64,000 bases of DNA from Williamsia soli (GTDB taxonomy: Bacteria; Actinomycetota; Actinomycetes; Mycobacteriales; Mycobacteriaceae): NCBI RefSeq assembly GCF_017377795.1, contig NZ_JAFRDR010000008.1, forward strand, positions 1 to 64,000, written 5' to 3'. The notes beneath the pieces were generated by a model. The model saw nothing but the letters and a program-made list of their open reading frames with translations, was not told the DNA's origin and did not search any database. This document shows positions 19,036 through 28,101 of the stretch, one piece after another. The position numbers were made by a program, and so were the translations under genes. Position 1 is the stretch's first letter. Every line of letters begins with the position of its first letter.

Positions 19036-19935
19036 TCACGGCATGATCCGATCGTGGGTCGGCCGCAGTACGTTCTTGGCCGCGAACCCGCCGGTTTCTT
19101 TGTCGTAGGCCCGGATCACCACCAGTCGAACGGCATGGAGTGTCGTGACCGTCGGCAGGTACACCAGGGCCGCCAGTGCTGCCCATCCGAACCGCCTGTG
19201 GACCAACAGGGTTCGCGGAAGGCAGATCATATAGGTCACAAACCCCGGCACGCTCGTCTCCATCCGCCGGGGTGAGACACCCACCGTGATGTCCGGCAGA
19301 AAGGCATTTCGTCCGCCAGATTCCTTTACGCAGAGTCCGGTGTCGACGTCCTCGAACAGGTCACGACGCAGGCTGACCCGATCGCGAATCTGCAGCCACG
19401 TCTCACGACGCAGCACCATGTTGGACCCATACAGCACCGGAACGCTCTTGACATCGATGGGCGTGGACGTGCCCGCACGTGATGTCTTCACTCGTCGCGC
19501 GCGCAATGGGCTGAACCGTTCCTTCACATCGCTCAAGGCCGATCCGTAGGGCAGTCCATACGCCTCGCCACGGCCGCACAGCGCCGCCCAGCGGTGTTCT
19601 GTGTCGCTCTGCAGGAACTCGACGATCGTCCGAGCCCAGTGCGGCGGCACGAGTGTGTCGGAATCGATCCTTGCCACCACCGGCCCGCCGCTGGCGTCGA
19701 GACCGGCGTTACGGGCGAAGACGAGTCCCTGCCGGGTCTCGGAGATCATCCTGATCTCCGGATGTCGCTCGGTGAATGTGGCGACGATGTCTGCTGTCTT
19801 GTCGGTCGAGTTGTTGTCGACGACCACGATTTCGAGGATGTGATCGAGCTGGCGGCTCAAGCGTTCAAGACATTCGCCGATCACCTCCTCTTCGTTGAAG
19901 GTGGGGACCACCACCGACAAACACTTCGAATCCAT
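19036..19935 (-). CDS. Family-2 glycosyltransferase
   Basis: GT-A fold family-2 glycosyltransferase (299 aa). Visible: the N-terminal SVVVPTFNEEEVIGECL, VVDNNSTDKT, the metal-binding DxD in ARIDSDTLVP, and a later FEDVDTGLCV that fits the ED motif. Near the C-terminus (about 230-270) there are one or two hydrophobic stretches (FGWAALAALVYLPTVTTLHA), suggesting membrane attachment and a polyprenyl-linked donor or acceptor. ATG at 19935 has AAGGAGA upstream; an upstream in-frame start at 19962 is less likely. Last gene of the operon drrA-like, drrB-like, GT2. Confidence 0.85.
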   Translation of the reverse strand: MDSKCLSVVVPTFNEEEVIGECLERLSRQLDHILEIVVVDNNSTDKTADIVATFTERHPEIRMISETRQGLVFARNAGLDASGGPVVARIDSDTLVPPHWARTIVEFLQSDTEHRWAALCGRGEAYGLPYGSALSDVKERFSPLRARRVKTSRAGTSTPIDVKSVPVLYGSNMVLRRETWLQIRDRVSLRRDLFEDVDTGLCVKESGGRNAFLPDITVGVSPRRMETSVPGFVTYMICLPRTLLVHRRFGWAALAALVYLPTVTTLHAVRLVVIRAYDKETGGFAAKNVLRPTHDRIMP

Positions 19936-19989
19936 GACTCTCCTTCGACGTCGAGTTCGCACAGATCGATCCGCTCCCTGACAGATCGG

Positions 19990-20826
19990 TCAGGTCTTGC
20001 GCATGTACACCCGCAGGGTCAGGGGTGCAAAGATGGCGAGCACCACCAGAGCTCCGATCAGCGACCAGGCGATCTGCGGACCGAAATGTCCGTCGACGGC
20101 CAGTTCTCGTACCGCGGAGACGAGATGCGAGACGGGATTGACCGACGCGAAAGACTGCATCCACCCGGGCAACGTCGTGACGGGCACCAACGCGTTCGAC
20201 ACGAAGGTCAGCGGCATCAGGATCAGCATCGAGACCCCCTGCACCGTGGATGCCTTGTTCATCAGGACTCCCATCAGCGCAAATATCCAGCTCAACGCGA
20301 ATGCCACGACGATGACGAGCAGACAGCCGGCAAGAAGCCCGGCGATACTTCCGGGGCGGTATCCCATCGCGAATCCGACAAGAACCGTCACCCCGGTCGC
20401 CACCACATAGCGCACCACATCCGCCAGCAGCGAACCGGCCAGTGGTGAGATCCGGGCGATGGGAAGAGATTTGAAACGATCGAAGACGCCCTTGTCGAGA
20501 TCCTCGCGCAGTTGCACACCGGTGGTCACCGACGCCGCGACGGCGACCTGGACCAGCACACCCGGGATCAGCAGCGGAAGATACGCGTTGACGTTGCCGG
20601 CGATGGCTCCACCGAAGATGCTCGAGAACAACACCGTGAACACGATCGGCAGGATGACCACGTCGAACAGCTGTTGCGGATTGTGCTTGATCTTGAGCAA
20701 CCCACGCTCGGCCATGGTCAGTGCCTGCGAGACCGATCTGCCCATCGAGACGTGTTTCGGGATGTGCCGGTCGGCAAGCAACGCAGCGACTTCGGGATCG
20801 AACGGGATTCCGGTACCCGCGGTCAT
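19990..20826 (-). CDS. ABC-2 type transporter permease, DrrB-like
   Basis: Permease of 278 aa with six membrane helices (roughly 55-75, 86-106, 132-155, 162-188, 194-214, 249-270) after a long cytoplasmic N-terminus, and the ABC-2 family segment VSNALVPVTTLPGWMQ with NPVSHLVSAVREL. This layout is that of DrrB/OleC5-like exporters; in mycobacteria the closest known role is phthiocerol dimycocerosate export by DrrABC. The start overlaps the ATPase stop by ATGA. Only one permease gene is present, so the exporter is probably an ATPase plus homodimeric permease. The likely cargo is the glycolipid of this cluster (inference). Confidence 0.87.
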   Translation of the reverse strand: MTAGTGIPFDPEVAALLADRHIPKHVSMGRSVSQALTMAERGLLKIKHNPQQLFDVVILPIVFTVLFSSIFGGAIAGNVNAYLPLLIPGVLVQVAVAASVTTGVQLREDLDKGVFDRFKSLPIARISPLAGSLLADVVRYVVATGVTVLVGFAMGYRPGSIAGLLAGCLLVIVVAFALSWIFALMGVLMNKASTVQGVSMLILMPLTFVSNALVPVTTLPGWMQSFASVNPVSHLVSAVRELAVDGHFGPQIAWSLIGALVVLAIFAPLTLRVYMRKT

Positions 20827-21797
20827 GCGGCGTCCTCCCGGATCTCGGGTACCTCCGTGGGCTGCCCGGTGATGGTGAAGAACACCTCGTCGAGGCTGGG
20901 CTTCTGAACATTGATCTCCCGAAGCTCGATGCCCGCCGCTCGCAGCGCGAACAACAGCTCCGGTAGGAGCGAGAGATCGTCCAATGGTGCGGCGACCCCT
21001 CCGTTGCCGGACACGGTGGCCTCCGTGCGTGTGTAGCCGGCGACAATGCCCGCCGCCTCCCCGGCCGCCGTCGGATCACTCAGGGCCAGGCCGAGCGTCG
21101 AGGACCCGACGGCAGCCTTCAGGTCGTCCGCGGTTCCGTCCGCGACGAGCCGGCCGTTGTCGATCACCGCGATACGATCGGCCAACTGATCGGCTTCCTC
21201 GAGATACTGCGTGGTCAGCAGCACGGTGGAACCTGCGGCGACCAGCGCTCGGATCGTGGTCCACATCTGCGCGCGGGTCCGCGGGTCGAGTCCGGTGGTC
21301 GGTTCGTCGAGAAACAGCAACGGTGGGCGCGAGATCAAGCTGGCCGCGAGGTCGAGGCGCCGACGCATACCACCGGAGAAGTGCCGCAGAGACCTGTCGG
21401 CCGCGGCTTCCAGGCCGAACTCCTCGAGGAGTTGAGCCGCTTTGGATTTCGCCGCAGTCCGCGACAAGCCGAGGAGCTTGCCGAAGATCATCAGGTTCTC
21501 GGCCGCGGTCAGATCTTCGTCTACGGACGCATACTGACCCGTCACCCCGATCAGGGATCGCACGGCCGTGGCATCGCGGACGACGTCGTAACCGAAGACC
21601 GCCGCATGTCCGGCGTCGGGCCGAAGCAGTGTGGCGAGCATGCGCACGGTGGTGGTCTTGCCGGCACCGTTGGGCCCGAGCACGGCATAGACGATGCCCG
21701 CAGGTACTGCGAGGTCTATGCCATCGACTGCACGAAAGGTGCCGTAGCTCTTCACGAGTCCGGTCGCCTCGATCGCCAGCGGTGATCGGTTGCCCAT
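20823..21797 (-). CDS. ABC transporter ATPase, DrrA-like
   Basis: ATP-binding subunit of 324 aa. Walker A GPNGAGKTTT, signature FSGGMRRRLDLA, Walker B LLFLDEPTTGLDPR and the H loop in LTTQYLEEADQL are all intact. The C-terminal DrrA-type extension includes VQKPSLDEVFFTITG. Start at ATG 21797 (MGNRSPLAIEATGLVKSYG), which has AGGAGGAG upstream; the longer frame is rejected. First gene of the exporter-GT2 operon; its promoter must lie in the AT-richer 21798-22361 gap shared with the divergent acyltransferase operon. Confidence 0.92.
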   Translation of the reverse strand: MGNRSPLAIEATGLVKSYGTFRAVDGIDLAVPAGIVYAVLGPNGAGKTTTVRMLATLLRPDAGHAAVFGYDVVRDATAVRSLIGVTGQYASVDEDLTAAENLMIFGKLLGLSRTAAKSKAAQLLEEFGLEAAADRSLRHFSGGMRRRLDLAASLISRPPLLFLDEPTTGLDPRTRAQMWTTIRALVAAGSTVLLTTQYLEEADQLADRIAVIDNGRLVADGTADDLKAAVGSSTLGLALSDPTAAGEAAGIVAGYTRTEATVSGNGGVAAPLDDLSLLPELLFALRAAGIELREINVQKPSLDEVFFTITGQPTEVPEIREDAA

Positions 21798-22361
21798 CGC
21801 GTTTCTCCTCCTAATGGACACCGCTTCTGGTCGCCCCGTTTGGATCACATTTCGCTACCTGGCCATTTCCCTATCCGGCCACGACGCCAACATATAGGGC
21901 AGAAGAAATATCGAACGACGAATGTATTCCGTCGAGCATTTACCCCACAGCCGAAGGTTAGTCCCTGCCAACGAATTCCCGCAAGAGTGGCACACGGTCC
22001 GGCGACTTTTCGTTTCCCATCAAAGCGACTGTAAGCCAACTTATTTCACATCGATGTCACATGACGGACACCAACTCGCAAAAAGTACGCGACTACGCCA
22101 TGCAGACGCTGCCCCGCCACTCGTACCGCGCCTGACAAAATGCCAGTTAGGAGATTGTTTTCAGCGATTGGACAACCGTTTCACGCACTTCCGAAGAACT
22201 GTGTTGTCCGACTGTTTGCAACGCTAAACGTGATGAACAACACTTTATCCTCGCGACGAAATCGCGTGAGTTCAGCCATACGATTGGGAAGCGCAGTCAG
22301 AACCTCTCCGACGATCAGCGATCTCAATCACACGTCATCACCGGAAACCGGATGCGGGACT
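21798..22361. promoter_or_regulatory. Long divergent intergenic region of lower GC
   Basis: A 564-bp gap between the divergent exporter operon and the AtA-AtB-AtC acyltransferase operon. By eye it is near 50% G+C against about two-thirds in flanking genes, with short A/T runs not seen in the coding DNA. An open frame crosses its right half from 22140, but the base composition and the lack of similarity to the paralogous acyltransferase N-termini argue that it is not translated. It probably holds both promoters and regulator sites. No clear palindrome was found by eye. Confidence 0.6.
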
Positions 22362-23840
22362 ATGGAATTCACTGAACTTGCAGATTATCCGCTGCCCTCG
22401 GGCAGTCTCACCGAGTGGATACCCACGACCGGGGCCGACGGCGCATGCTGGTCCGTGGACTCCCGCCCTCTCACCTACGACCACGAAGACCATTACACGC
22501 GCGGGCTGTCGGGTGAACCGTCAAACGGCCAATCTGCTTGGCTTGGGTCAGCTTTCGAGATTCACCTGCCGTTTGATGCCGACGCCGTCAGGCGAACGCT
22601 CCGGGCGTGGATGCTCCGACACGAGGCATTCCGAACCACGGTGACCAAAACTGTTGACGCGCAGGGTCGTACCCACCTCGCCCGGCTCACCAGCTCCGGC
22701 GAGGTGCTGGAGGTGGCTCCCCATTCCGTCGGTCGACTCGGGAACGGGGCTCACGTACGTGCACACCTGGTCGACCTGTTCGACACCCAGATCTCACCGC
22801 TGACGTGGCCGCACTGCCTGGTGGCAACCATCTCCGACGCCGACGCACCGATTGCCGGCAACGGCTTCCTCGTGGTCTTCGGAGCCGACCACTCGGTGAT
22901 GGACGCGTATTCGATGCTGCTGGCCATCAGCGAGATCCAGCGCTTGTACGCGTACGAACTCCACGGAATCGATCCCGCTCTGTCCGAGATCGGCAGTCAT
23001 GTCGACTTCAGCGCGAACGATCGCATCATCGGCGGCGGGCTCACCGCTGAGCATCACGCGGTCGAGAAGTGGCAGCGATTTCTCGACGCGGGAGACGGGC
23101 AGTTCCCCCGTTTCGGACTGCCGGTCAAACCCGAGGGCATCAACCCACATGCGGGCCGGCAGCAGAACGGGATGTCCACGTGGCTGCTGTCGACGGAGGA
23201 GGTCAACCGAGTCAACGCCAACTGCCGCGAACTCGGGCACAACATGCAGTCGGCCGTACTCGCGTCGCTCGCGCTGGCGCAACGCGAACTCGTGGGCGAG
23301 TCCACGCTGCGATTCGTGATGCCGATGCACACCCGTCACGAGTCACAGTACGTCGAATCGGTCGGCTGGTACGTCGGCATCATCCCGGTCGAGGTGGACA
23401 TCACCGCCGCCGAGACCTTTGGTGACTGCATGGGGGCGAGCGCGGAAGCGGTGGCCGCCACCAAGAGCTTCGCCCGCTATCCCTACCCTCGCATCGCCCA
23501 ATTGCTCGGAAGGCACGCAGTCCCACAGTTCGTGGTCTCCTACCTCGACGTGAGATTCGTGCCCGGGGCGGCGGAATGGGAACGGTGGCGCGCACGCACC
23601 CTGCGCAGCGGCACATTCTCGGACGACGAGGTGTACCTGTGGATCGCCCGGACCCCGGTCGGCATGACGGTGTCGGCCCGCTTTCCTGCAACCGAGGTCG
23701 CCGACACAGGAGTACGACGTTTCATCGATGCCCTCGGTGAACTACTGCTCGGGTTCGCCCGCGACGGTGACCATCCCACCGCCGGTCGTTCACCGACCTC
23801 GCTCACGATCCACTACTCGCAAGACAAGTTCCCGGCCTAG
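22362..23840 (+). CDS. Condensation-domain/PapA-like acyltransferase, AtA
   Basis: Stand-alone condensation-superfamily acyltransferase, 492 aa. Motif ADHSVMDAYS gives His177 and Asp181 of the catalytic HxxxD; the LRHEAFRTT segment (residues 85-93) is the usual early condensation motif. The C-terminal half has VGWYVGIIPVEV and VVSYLDVRFVPG, resembling the DFGWG-side region of PapA proteins. Start set at ATG 22362 (MEFTELADYPLPSG) because three paralogues begin with the same pattern (a short strand, then PGG-L-EW). First of three tandem genes, 44 bp before AtB. Presumably esterifies an acyl chain onto a sugar or alcohol. Confidence 0.8.
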   Translation: MEFTELADYPLPSGSLTEWIPTTGADGACWSVDSRPLTYDHEDHYTRGLSGEPSNGQSAWLGSAFEIHLPFDADAVRRTLRAWMLRHEAFRTTVTKTVDAQGRTHLARLTSSGEVLEVAPHSVGRLGNGAHVRAHLVDLFDTQISPLTWPHCLVATISDADAPIAGNGFLVVFGADHSVMDAYSMLLAISEIQRLYAYELHGIDPALSEIGSHVDFSANDRIIGGGLTAEHHAVEKWQRFLDAGDGQFPRFGLPVKPEGINPHAGRQQNGMSTWLLSTEEVNRVNANCRELGHNMQSAVLASLALAQRELVGESTLRFVMPMHTRHESQYVESVGWYVGIIPVEVDITAAETFGDCMGASAEAVAATKSFARYPYPRIAQLLGRHAVPQFVVSYLDVRFVPGAAEWERWRARTLRSGTFSDDEVYLWIARTPVGMTVSARFPATEVADTGVRRFIDALGELLLGFARDGDHPTAGRSPTSLTIHYSQDKFPA

Positions 23841-23884
23841 ACCGGTTCAGCGGGACGACTTCCCGGTACAGAGAGGCGCTCAAC

Positions 23885-25348
23885 GTGATCATCACCGCGA
23901 TGGATTGGTGGACCCCGGCCGGTGGCACCCTGCTCGAGTGGCATCCGACGGCGACCGCGCGGGTACGCGCGGCAGCGGCAACCCAGGACGCGGGCCCCCT
24001 GTCTTTCCTGCAGGAGAATCACATCAAGGCATGCCATGTCGCTCGGCAGGGCGGCGGTGACCACAAGGCCTATCTCGGCTCGGGCACCGACATCGACGGT
24101 GATCTCGATCGCAGTGCCCTGACCCGGGCATTGCGCAGTTTCGTACTACGCCATGAGGGTCTGCGAACCTGGTTCGACACCGACGGGGTCGCGATCACCC
24201 GATACCTCCTCGATCCCGAGGCTGTCGACTTCGAGGTCGGGGTGGTCGGAGAGTTCACCGAGTCCGAGCAATTCCGGGAGTACCTCCACCACCGCTTCGG
24301 GAATGAAGCGGTGGCGACGAGCTGGCCGGGATTCGCATTCGGGGCGATCAGCCGTGCCGGCAGCTTCACCCTGTACTACGGGTGCGACCACGCGCTGAGC
24401 GACGGGGCCTCCCAGGCTCTGGCGCTCGCCGAGATCGCGGAGTTGTACGACGCCGAGATCACCGGAAACGCGCCGGCCCACTTCGCGAGCGCACCCACCG
24501 GCAGTTTCGTCGAGTACGCGCGGCTGGAGAATCAACTCGCCGCCGGTTTTACCGCCGACTCCACCGAGATCGTCGAGTGGCGCGACATCTTCGATTCACA
24601 TGGCGGATCCATGCCGGGATTCCCCCTGGACCTGGGCCTGGCGCCAGGTGAGACGGCCCCGGTCCGCCCGGTCGAACTCAACCTGCTCGACGCCGACGGC
24701 ATCGCCCGGTTCGAGCGCATCTGCACGGAGGCCGGCGGCACCTTTTTGTCGGGGATCTACGCCGCGGTTGCACTCACGGAGTACGAACTGGCCGCCCGCG
24801 CCGACTATTTCGGGATCTCGGTACTCGCGACGCGGCTCGTCGCCGACTTCGGGATGTCCCAGGGCTGGTTCTGCAACTTCGCCCCGGTCGCGTTCGGCGT
24901 CGAAGGCGCACGATCGTTCACCGATCTGGTGCCGGCCGCGTTGGCCGGCTACACCAGGGCGAAACGTCTCGCCGCCGTTCCCGCACAGAGCGTCATCGCC
25001 GCGCTGCTGACTTCGGGCGCCTCGCCCGCCGATGTCGCGGCAAGTCCCAACCTCCTGTCATACATCGATTTTCGCCGTTTCCCCGGATACGGAGGGCAAG
25101 CCTATGACCGCGGCGTGCTCTTCACCGGAGAAGGCCGGACCGCAAATGCCTCGATGTGGTTCAACCGCGACGACGATCGTCTCTACCTCGGCAGCCAGAC
25201 CCCGGACACCACTCTGGCCCAGCTTCAGGTCAAGCGGTATCACGAACACCTGTGGTCGGTTTTCGATCGGGTCGTCACCGGCGGGGACTACGCTGTACCG
25301 AGTCCGGGACCCACGGGATGTGCGACGGAAGAGATGTCTCTGCCATGA
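23885..25348 (+). CDS. Condensation-domain/PapA-like acyltransferase, AtB
   Basis: Second tandem paralogue, 487 aa, GTG start with GAGAGGCG upstream. Catalytic motif CDHALSDGAS with His169 and Asp173; early motif LRHEGLRTWFDTDG; later region with QGWFCNFAPVAF and LLSYIDFRRFPGYGG. Spacing and length agree with AtA, but sequence divergence is wide, so the acyl donor or acceptor probably differs. Placed 23 bp before AtC. Soluble, with no signal peptide, so it should act on the cytosolic face before export. Confidence 0.8.
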   Translation: MIITAMDWWTPAGGTLLEWHPTATARVRAAAATQDAGPLSFLQENHIKACHVARQGGGDHKAYLGSGTDIDGDLDRSALTRALRSFVLRHEGLRTWFDTDGVAITRYLLDPEAVDFEVGVVGEFTESEQFREYLHHRFGNEAVATSWPGFAFGAISRAGSFTLYYGCDHALSDGASQALALAEIAELYDAEITGNAPAHFASAPTGSFVEYARLENQLAAGFTADSTEIVEWRDIFDSHGGSMPGFPLDLGLAPGETAPVRPVELNLLDADGIARFERICTEAGGTFLSGIYAAVALTEYELAARADYFGISVLATRLVADFGMSQGWFCNFAPVAFGVEGARSFTDLVPAALAGYTRAKRLAAVPAQSVIAALLTSGASPADVAASPNLLSYIDFRRFPGYGGQAYDRGVLFTGEGRTANASMWFNRDDDRLYLGSQTPDTTLAQLQVKRYHEHLWSVFDRVVTGGDYAVPSPGPTGCATEEMSLP

Positions 25349-25371
25349 ACATCGGATCGAGGTAACCGCGC

Positions 25372-26715
25372 TTGCACGTCACCACCATTGACCGCTACCT
25401 ACCCGATCCCGGCAACCTGATGCAGTGGACGGTCGACTCCGGCGCCGTTCAACCTGTCGCCTCGCCGGTACCGCCCTCGTTCAACCAAGGTTTCCACCTG
25501 AGTGGAACCGAAGGCGAAAGCGTCTGGCTTGCAGCAGCATTCGATATCGAAGGGCGGGTCGACGACAAAGCACTCGAACGCGCCTATCGACTGCTGATCG
25601 CACGCCACGGCACGTTGCACAGTGCATTCGTGCGACGCGACGGCGAGATCGAACGGGAACTCTACGACCCCGCCGAGCTGATCCTGAAGCAGGAGCCCAT
25701 GGTCCGAACGGACTCACCTGTTGGATTGCGGGATCTGCTGTGGAGCACGTTGAACACGGCGTGCCACCCGTTCGGTTTTCCCGCCTACCTGTTGGCCGCA
25801 ATCGATCGGGCCGAGCGCTCGACCGTCTTCTGTGGCTTCGACCACGCCCATGTAGACGCGTACTCGATGTCGATCATCATCGACGACCTCTATCAGCTCT
25901 ATCGCGGTTGCCTCACCGAACCCGGCGGATTCTTCGCCGACACGATGCCGATGGCGGGCAACTTCGTCGATTACTGCGCCGCTGAAGCAGAGGCCGCGAT
26001 CATCGGCCCCCGTGACCCGCGGATGCGTGCCTGGCTGAAGTTCTTCGACGAGCACGACAACACCCCTCCGGGTTTCCCGCTCGACCTCGGACTGCCTCCC
26101 GGTCAGTCGGCACCTCAGGCGGTGGACCTGCGCGACCTGCTCGATGCAGGCACCACCGCCGCTTTCGAGGTGTTCTGCCGGCGCAATGGTGCATCCGTGT
26201 TCGCGGGCATGCTCGCCGCGATGGCACGGTGCGTCCGGGTTCTTGGGGGCGGCCCACAGATGTCACTGCTGTTCCCACTGCACACCCGCCGCTCCGAACA
26301 GTGGCGCGGTGCGGTCGGCTGGTTCACGACCAACGCACCGATCAACGTGGCCGCGACCGAGGACTTCAACGAATCCGTTCAGCGTGCGGGTCCGGCGCTG
26401 CGCACGGCGGTCTCCCTCGGCGAGGTGCCCGTCCCACACGTCCTCGCGGCGATGGGAGGCCTCAACCATCAGCGAAGTGACATCTTCATGGTCTCGTTCG
26501 TCGACTACCGCGGACTCCCCGGTGGGTCCGCGCACGAGGACATCGGGGCGCACCACGTGTCCAACGTGACCACCGCCGACGACGCGCAATTCTGGATTTC
26601 GCGGACCGAGCGTGGGCTCGCCCTGCGCAGCCGGTATCCGGGCACCGATGCCGCCGAGCCGGTCATCTCATCGTTCCTCGGTGAACTCTCCCGGTTCCTG
26701 CGGCAACCCTGGTAG
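25372..26715 (+). CDS. Condensation-domain/PapA-like acyltransferase, AtC
   Basis: Third tandem paralogue, 447 aa. Motif FDHAHVDAYS gives His158 and Asp162; early motif IARHGTLHSAFVRRDG; later VGWFTTNAPINV and MVSFVDYRGLPGG. Start is a TTG at 25372 with GAGGT 8 nt upstream; the protein then begins with a strand and PGNLMQW as in the paralogues, which supports the rare start codon over the ATG 16 codons later. It is shorter than AtA, AtB and AtD by 37-45 residues. Last gene before sseA, 76 bp away. Confidence 0.78.
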   Translation: MHVTTIDRYLPDPGNLMQWTVDSGAVQPVASPVPPSFNQGFHLSGTEGESVWLAAAFDIEGRVDDKALERAYRLLIARHGTLHSAFVRRDGEIERELYDPAELILKQEPMVRTDSPVGLRDLLWSTLNTACHPFGFPAYLLAAIDRAERSTVFCGFDHAHVDAYSMSIIIDDLYQLYRGCLTEPGGFFADTMPMAGNFVDYCAAEAEAAIIGPRDPRMRAWLKFFDEHDNTPPGFPLDLGLPPGQSAPQAVDLRDLLDAGTTAAFEVFCRRNGASVFAGMLAAMARCVRVLGGGPQMSLLFPLHTRRSEQWRGAVGWFTTNAPINVAATEDFNESVQRAGPALRTAVSLGEVPVPHVLAAMGGLNHQRSDIFMVSFVDYRGLPGGSAHEDIGAHHVSNVTTADDAQFWISRTERGLALRSRYPGTDAAEPVISSFLGELSRFLRQPW

Positions 26716-26791
26716 CTCCACGAGCTCCTCCCGCGCACTACGCTCGTGAGGTATTCGCCCCCGCAACGCCCAGCCGATTTGGAGCAAACCC

Positions 26792-27688
26792 GTGACCGTG
26801 GAGATCGACAACAACCCCGGCTTTGCCGAGTACGTTCACCCCGAGCGCCTGGTCAGTACCGAGTGGCTCAGCGCCCACCTCGGCACCGACGGTCTCAAGA
26901 TCGTCGAATCCGACGAAGATGTGCTCCTGTTCGACATCGGGCACATCCCGACCGCGCAGAAGGTCGATTGGCATCTGCACCTCAACGACCCGGTGACCCG
27001 CGACTACATCTCCGGCGAACAGTTCGCGGAGCTGATGCGCAGCAAAGGAATTCGCCGCGATGACACCGTGGTCATCTATGGCGACAAGAGCAACTGGTGG
27101 GCCGCCTACGCTCTGTGGGTGTTCACGCTGTTCGGCCACGAAGACGTCCGCTTGCTCGATGGTGGCCGTGACGCCTGGTTCTCCGAGGACCGCGACATCA
27201 CCTTCGATGTACCCGACTACCCCGAGTCCGACTATCCGGTCGTGCAACGCGATGACTCGCAGATCAGAGCATTCGCCGACGAGGTGAGGGCCGGCATCGG
27301 CACCGAACCACTCATCGACGTCCGGTCACCGCAGGAGTACTCCGGTGAGCGCACCCATATGCCGGAGTACCCACAGGAAGGTGCGCTGCGCGGCGGCCAC
27401 ATCCCCACCGCGGTGTCGATCCCATGGGCAAAGGCCGCGGCCCCGGACGGGCGGTTCAAACCGGCCGCGGAGCTGCGCGAGCTGTACTCGGACTTCGCCC
27501 CCGACCAGTCGACCATCGTCTACTGCCGCATCGGGGAGCGCTCGTCGCACACCTGGTTCGTGCTCACGCATCTGCTCGGTTTCGACAAGGTCCGCAACTA
27601 CGACGGCTCCTGGACCGAATGGGGCAACGCGGTGCGGGCGCCGATCGTCACCGGCGACGAACCGGGCACCGCGAGTGGCACGCGGTGA
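26792..27688 (+). CDS. sseA: Thiosulfate sulfurtransferase (tandem rhodanese)
   Basis: Two-domain rhodanese, 298 aa, GTG start with TTGGAG upstream. The N-terminal domain has [17 protein letters not shown], where the Cys is absent as usual; the C-terminal domain has [23 protein letters not shown] and the catalytic loop [12 protein letters not shown] with the active Cys. It moves sulfane sulfur from a donor to cyanide or, more likely in the cell, to a partner protein. The GTGA overlap with sufE suggests the two work together in sulfur trafficking. The order sseA-sufE-accA3 is that of mycobacteria. Confidence 0.93.
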   Translation: MTVEIDNNPGFAEYVHPERLVSTEWLSAHLGTDGLKIVESDEDVLLFDIGHIPTAQKVDWHLHLNDPVTRDYISGEQFAELMRSKGIRRDDTVVIYGDKSNWWAAYALWVFTLFGHEDVRLLDGGRDAWFSEDRDITFDVPDYPESDYPVVQRDDSQIRAFADEVRAGIGTEPLIDVRSPQEYSGERTHMPEYPQEGALRGGHIPTAVSIPWAKAAAPDGRFKPAAELRELYSDFAPDQSTIVYCRIGERSSHTWFVLTHLLGFDKVRNYDGSWTEWGNAVRAPIVTGDEPGTASGTR

Positions 27689-28101
27689 CCGCGGCGCTCG
27701 ACGAGATCATCGAGGACTTCGCCGCCCTCTCTGACTCGGAGAAGATCCAGCTGCTACTCGAGTTCTCCGACGAACTCCCCGAATTGCCGGACGACCTCGC
27801 CGAGGCGGCGATGGAACCGGTGCCCGAGTGCCAGTCACCGTTGTTCCTCTCGGTGGACGACAGCGACCCCGACTCGATCCAGCTCTTCTTCAGCGCTCCA
27901 CCACAGGCGCCGACCACCCGCGGATTCGCATCCATTCTCCATCAGGGGCTCAACGGGGCCAGCGCAGCGGAGATACTGGCGGTACCCGGAGACTTCTACA
28001 CCAGCCTCGGCCTCGACTCCGCGATCAGCCCGCTGCGACTTCGCGGGATGGCGGCCATGCTGGCCCGCATCAAAGCGCACCTGGGCCCGACGGGTCGATG
28101 A
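27685..28101 (+). CDS. sufE: SufE-family sulfur acceptor protein
   Basis: SufE-like protein of 138 aa. The core [13 protein letters not shown], then [12 protein letters not shown] with the conserved Cys that accepts persulfide, [17 protein letters not shown], and [23 protein letters not shown] are the family hallmarks. The GTG start overlaps the sseA stop (GTGA), and its own stop overlaps the next acyltransferase start (ATGA). It probably receives sulfur from SseA or a cysteine desulfurase for Fe-S assembly. Confidence 0.92.
   Translation: MTAALDEIIEDFAALSDSEKIQLLLEFSDELPELPDDLAEAAMEPVPECQSPLFLSVDDSDPDSIQLFFSAPPQAPTTRGFASILHQGLNGASAAEILAVPGDFYTSLGLDSAISPLRLRGMAAMLARIKAHLGPTGR

Noticed and set aside
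22140-22361. In-frame 74-codon N-terminal extension of AtA
   Set aside because: AT-richer composition, no similarity to the N-termini of AtB, AtC and AtD, and a good conserved start at 22362.
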